DNA of 64,000 bases from Nocardioides cavernaquae (GTDB lineage: Bacteria; Actinomycetota; Actinomycetes; Propionibacteriales; Nocardioidaceae), in the NCBI RefSeq assembly GCF_003600895.1, contig NZ_QYRP01000002.1, positions 2,108,001 through 2,172,000 of the forward strand, in the 5' to 3' direction. Below the pieces are notes generated by a model, which saw only the letters and a list, made by a program, of their open reading frames with translations, was not told where the DNA came from and did not search any database. Positions 62,670 to 64,000 of the stretch are shown piece after piece (position 1 is the first letter of the stretch; each line of letters starts with the position of its first letter). The position numbers and the translations under genes are program-made.

Positions 62670-63362
62670 TCAGCCGGGTGCCGGGGGAGTGCCGGCCAGA
62701 GCGGCGCGCACCCGCTCGGCGACCGCCTCGATCCCGCCAGATGCGCCGATCACGACGACGGCGGTCTCCCCGGTCTCCACGGTTTCCCCGGTCTGAGGTC
62801 GCTGGTTGTCGAGCACCAGCGCCATCGCCTCGTCCAGATCGCGCTCGGGAGTGTCGGTGCCTCCCCGCAACCAGGTGCGCAGGACATGGTTGTGTGCGGT
62901 GACGACTCCCGCGGCGGTCAGCTCGGCCCGGAGCGCTCCGTTCGGTTCGTCGGACCACCAGTCCGACAGGAGCTGGGTGAAGAGCCTCTGATAGGCGCGC
63001 AGGCCGGAGATCTCCCGGGCCTTGAGTGCCGGCACCGTCGAGGTCAGCCGGTAGCGGGCCCGGGCCACCTCGCCCTCGTCGAGGTAGTGCTGCAGCACGA
63101 CGCGGGCCCCCTCGGCGACTGCCAGCAGGCGGGTCTCGGGTGCCGAGGTGGTCAGCCGCTCCTTGATGCGCGCGAGGATCGCCTCGTGGTCCGGGAAGAT
63201 CACGTCCTCCTTCGACCCGAAGGTCCGGAAGAAGGTGGAGCGGCCGACGCCGGCACGCTGGGCGATCTCCTCGACGGTCGCTCCGTCGTACCCGTGCTCC
63301 TCGAAGAGCTCGAACGCAGCCGTCACGAGGCGGTCTCGTGCTGACGTCTTCACCTGGGGCAT
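62670..63362 (-). CDS. TetR-family repressor
   Basis: This 230-residue repressor has the helix-turn-helix DRLVTAAFELFEEHGYDGAT with IAQRAGVGRSTFFRTFGSKE. The C-terminus is longer than usual and contains QTGETVETGETAVV, a repeat-like low-complexity linker, before a final helix. It is divergent from a second acyl-CoA dehydrogenase at 63443, mirroring the TetR/dehydrogenase arrangement 2 kb earlier. A GAAAC-CGA-GTTTC palindrome lies between the two. Confidence 0.9.
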   Translation of the reverse strand: MPQVKTSARDRLVTAAFELFEEHGYDGATVEEIAQRAGVGRSTFFRTFGSKEDVIFPDHEAILARIKERLTTSAPETRLLAVAEGARVVLQHYLDEGEVARARYRLTSTVPALKAREISGLRAYQRLFTQLLSDWWSDEPNGALRAELTAAGVVTAHNHVLRTWLRGGTDTPERDLDEAMALVLDNQRPQTGETVETGETAVVVIGASGGIEAVAERVRAALAGTPPAPG

Positions 63363-63381
63363 GTCCTCACGCTACGATGTT

Positions 63382-63394
63382 GAAACCGAGTTTC
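63382..63394. promoter_or_regulatory. GAAAC-CGA-GTTTC palindrome, candidate TetR operator
   Basis: GAAAC (63382-63386) and GTTTC (63390-63394) flank CGA. It lies 20 bases upstream of the TetR start and ahead of the divergent dehydrogenase. Its half-site GAAAC/GTTTC also occurs in the purine cluster, but the spacing differs and it is short; separate regulators are assumed. Confidence 0.45.
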
Positions 63395-63442
63395 GCAATC
63401 ATGGCACTCAGTTCCATCCCAGAAAGGTGGGCCGCGCCCCGC

Positions 63443-64000
63443 ATGTCCGAGTACCCGATGTTCGCCCTGTCCGACGAGCAGCAGGAGATCCGCAAGGCGA
63501 TCCGCGACATCTGCGACGCCAAGATCGCGCCGTACGCCGCGGCCGTTGATGAGGAGGCCCGCTTCCCGCAGGAGGCCTGGGACGCACTGCTCTCGACCGG
63601 CTTCTTCGCGCCGCACGTCCCCGAGGCCTACGGCGGTGCCGGTGCCGACGCGCTGGCCACCGTGATCGTGATCGAGGAGGTCGCCCGCGCTGACGTCTCC
63701 GCCTCGCTCATCCCCGCGGTCAACAAGCTCGGCTCGCTCCCGGTGCAGATCGGTGGCTCCGAGGAGCTGAAGGCGAAGTACCTGGGCGCGCTGGCGCGGG
63801 GTGAGGGTGGCTTCTCCTACTGCCTCTCGGAGCCGGATGCCGGTTCCGACGCCGCCAACCAGAAGACCCGCGCGGTCCGCGATGGCGACGGGTGGGTTCT
63901 CAACGGTGTGAAGCGCTGGATCACCAACGCGGGCCAGTCGGAGTTCTACACCGTGCTCGCGATGACCGACCCCACCAAGAAGTCGAAGGGCATCTCCGCT
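63443..64000 (+). CDS. Acyl-CoA dehydrogenase, C-terminal part outside the window
   Basis: The first 186 residues are visible. They begin with an N-terminal helical domain (FALSDEQQEIRKAIRDICD) and include the FAD-binding part (SEPDAGSDAANQKTRAV, then GVKRWITNAG). The family call is safe, though the catalytic Glu lies beyond the edge. GAAAGG lies upstream of the ATG at 63443; an ATG at 63458 is an alternative. The promoter is shared with the TetR gene and its palindrome. Confidence 0.9.
   Translation, partial: MSEYPMFALSDEQQEIRKAIRDICDAKIAPYAAAVDEEARFPQEAWDALLSTGFFAPHVPEAYGGAGADALATVIVIEEVARADVSASLIPAVNKLGSLPVQIGGSEELKAKYLGALARGEGGFSYCLSEPDAGSDAANQKTRAVRDGDGWVLNGVKRWITNAGQSEFYTVLAMTDPTKKSKGISA

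Overview
The window is high-G+C chromosomal DNA from an actinobacterium, most likely Nocardioides or another member of the Nocardioidaceae. This rests on the very high third-position G+C, frequent GTG starts, start/stop overlaps of 1-4 bases in operons, an actinobacterial acyl-CoA carboxylase set (AccA3-type alpha, beta and a short epsilon subunit) beside birA, maf, purK and purE, and a split Mo-hydroxylase. The genus is an inference. No rRNA, tRNA, CRISPR array, insertion sequence or integrase was seen.

Layout. (1) 1-10.1 kb looks accessory. A truncated small gene lies divergent from an XRE regulator plus NUDIX pair of the sort found on actinobacterial integrative elements. Next is a 2,224-residue secreted RHS/YD-repeat protein ending in a HINT autoprocessing domain and a ~71-residue toxin-like tip, overlapped by a small DUF4279-like immunity gene. 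About 0.9 kb of gene-free, hairpin-rich DNA follows. (2) 10.3-16 kb is an ethanolamine operon (permease, EutB, EutC) without microcompartment genes, beside a phosphotransferase and a divergent GntR regulator. (3) 16-24.4 kb carries small regulator/effector modules: Old Yellow Enzyme plus TetR with a 36-bp perfect palindrome, a SnoaL-like gene, an XRE-cupin/EamA pair, and a MarR gene between two MFS transporters with an aldo-keto reductase. (4) 24.4-35.8 kb is a purine catabolic cluster: an NMT1-type ABC importer, guanine deaminase, xanthine dehydrogenase, RpiR regulator, uricase, hydroxyisourate hydrolase, OHCU decarboxylase and divergent xdhC. It takes guanine or xanthine to allantoin.

(5) 35.8-46.1 kb is a LacI-controlled sugar system: binding protein, two permeases, GH13 alpha-glucosidase and GH3 beta-glucosidase on one side, and the LacI gene, the ABC ATPase and a nucleoside hydrolase on the other. 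(6) 46-64 kb is mostly conserved: NAD(P)H-quinone dehydrogenase, SpoIID-like protein, acyl-CoA carboxylase alpha, an ECF sigma factor with a membrane-anchored partner, Maf, an ASCH-like protein, carboxylase epsilon and beta, BirA, a PH-domain membrane protein, an adenylate cyclase, PurK/PurE, and two divergent TetR/acyl-CoA dehydrogenase pairs, the last cut by the window edge.

Local regulators sit next to convincing operator-like palindromes in nearly every divergent gap. The candidates for less-described biology are the RHS-HINT toxin/immunity locus, the RpiR-linked GAAAC/GTTTC sites at both ends of the purine cluster, the nucleoside hydrolase coupled to a sugar ATPase, and the sigma factor paired with a beta-propeller-like partner instead of a recognisable anti-sigma factor.
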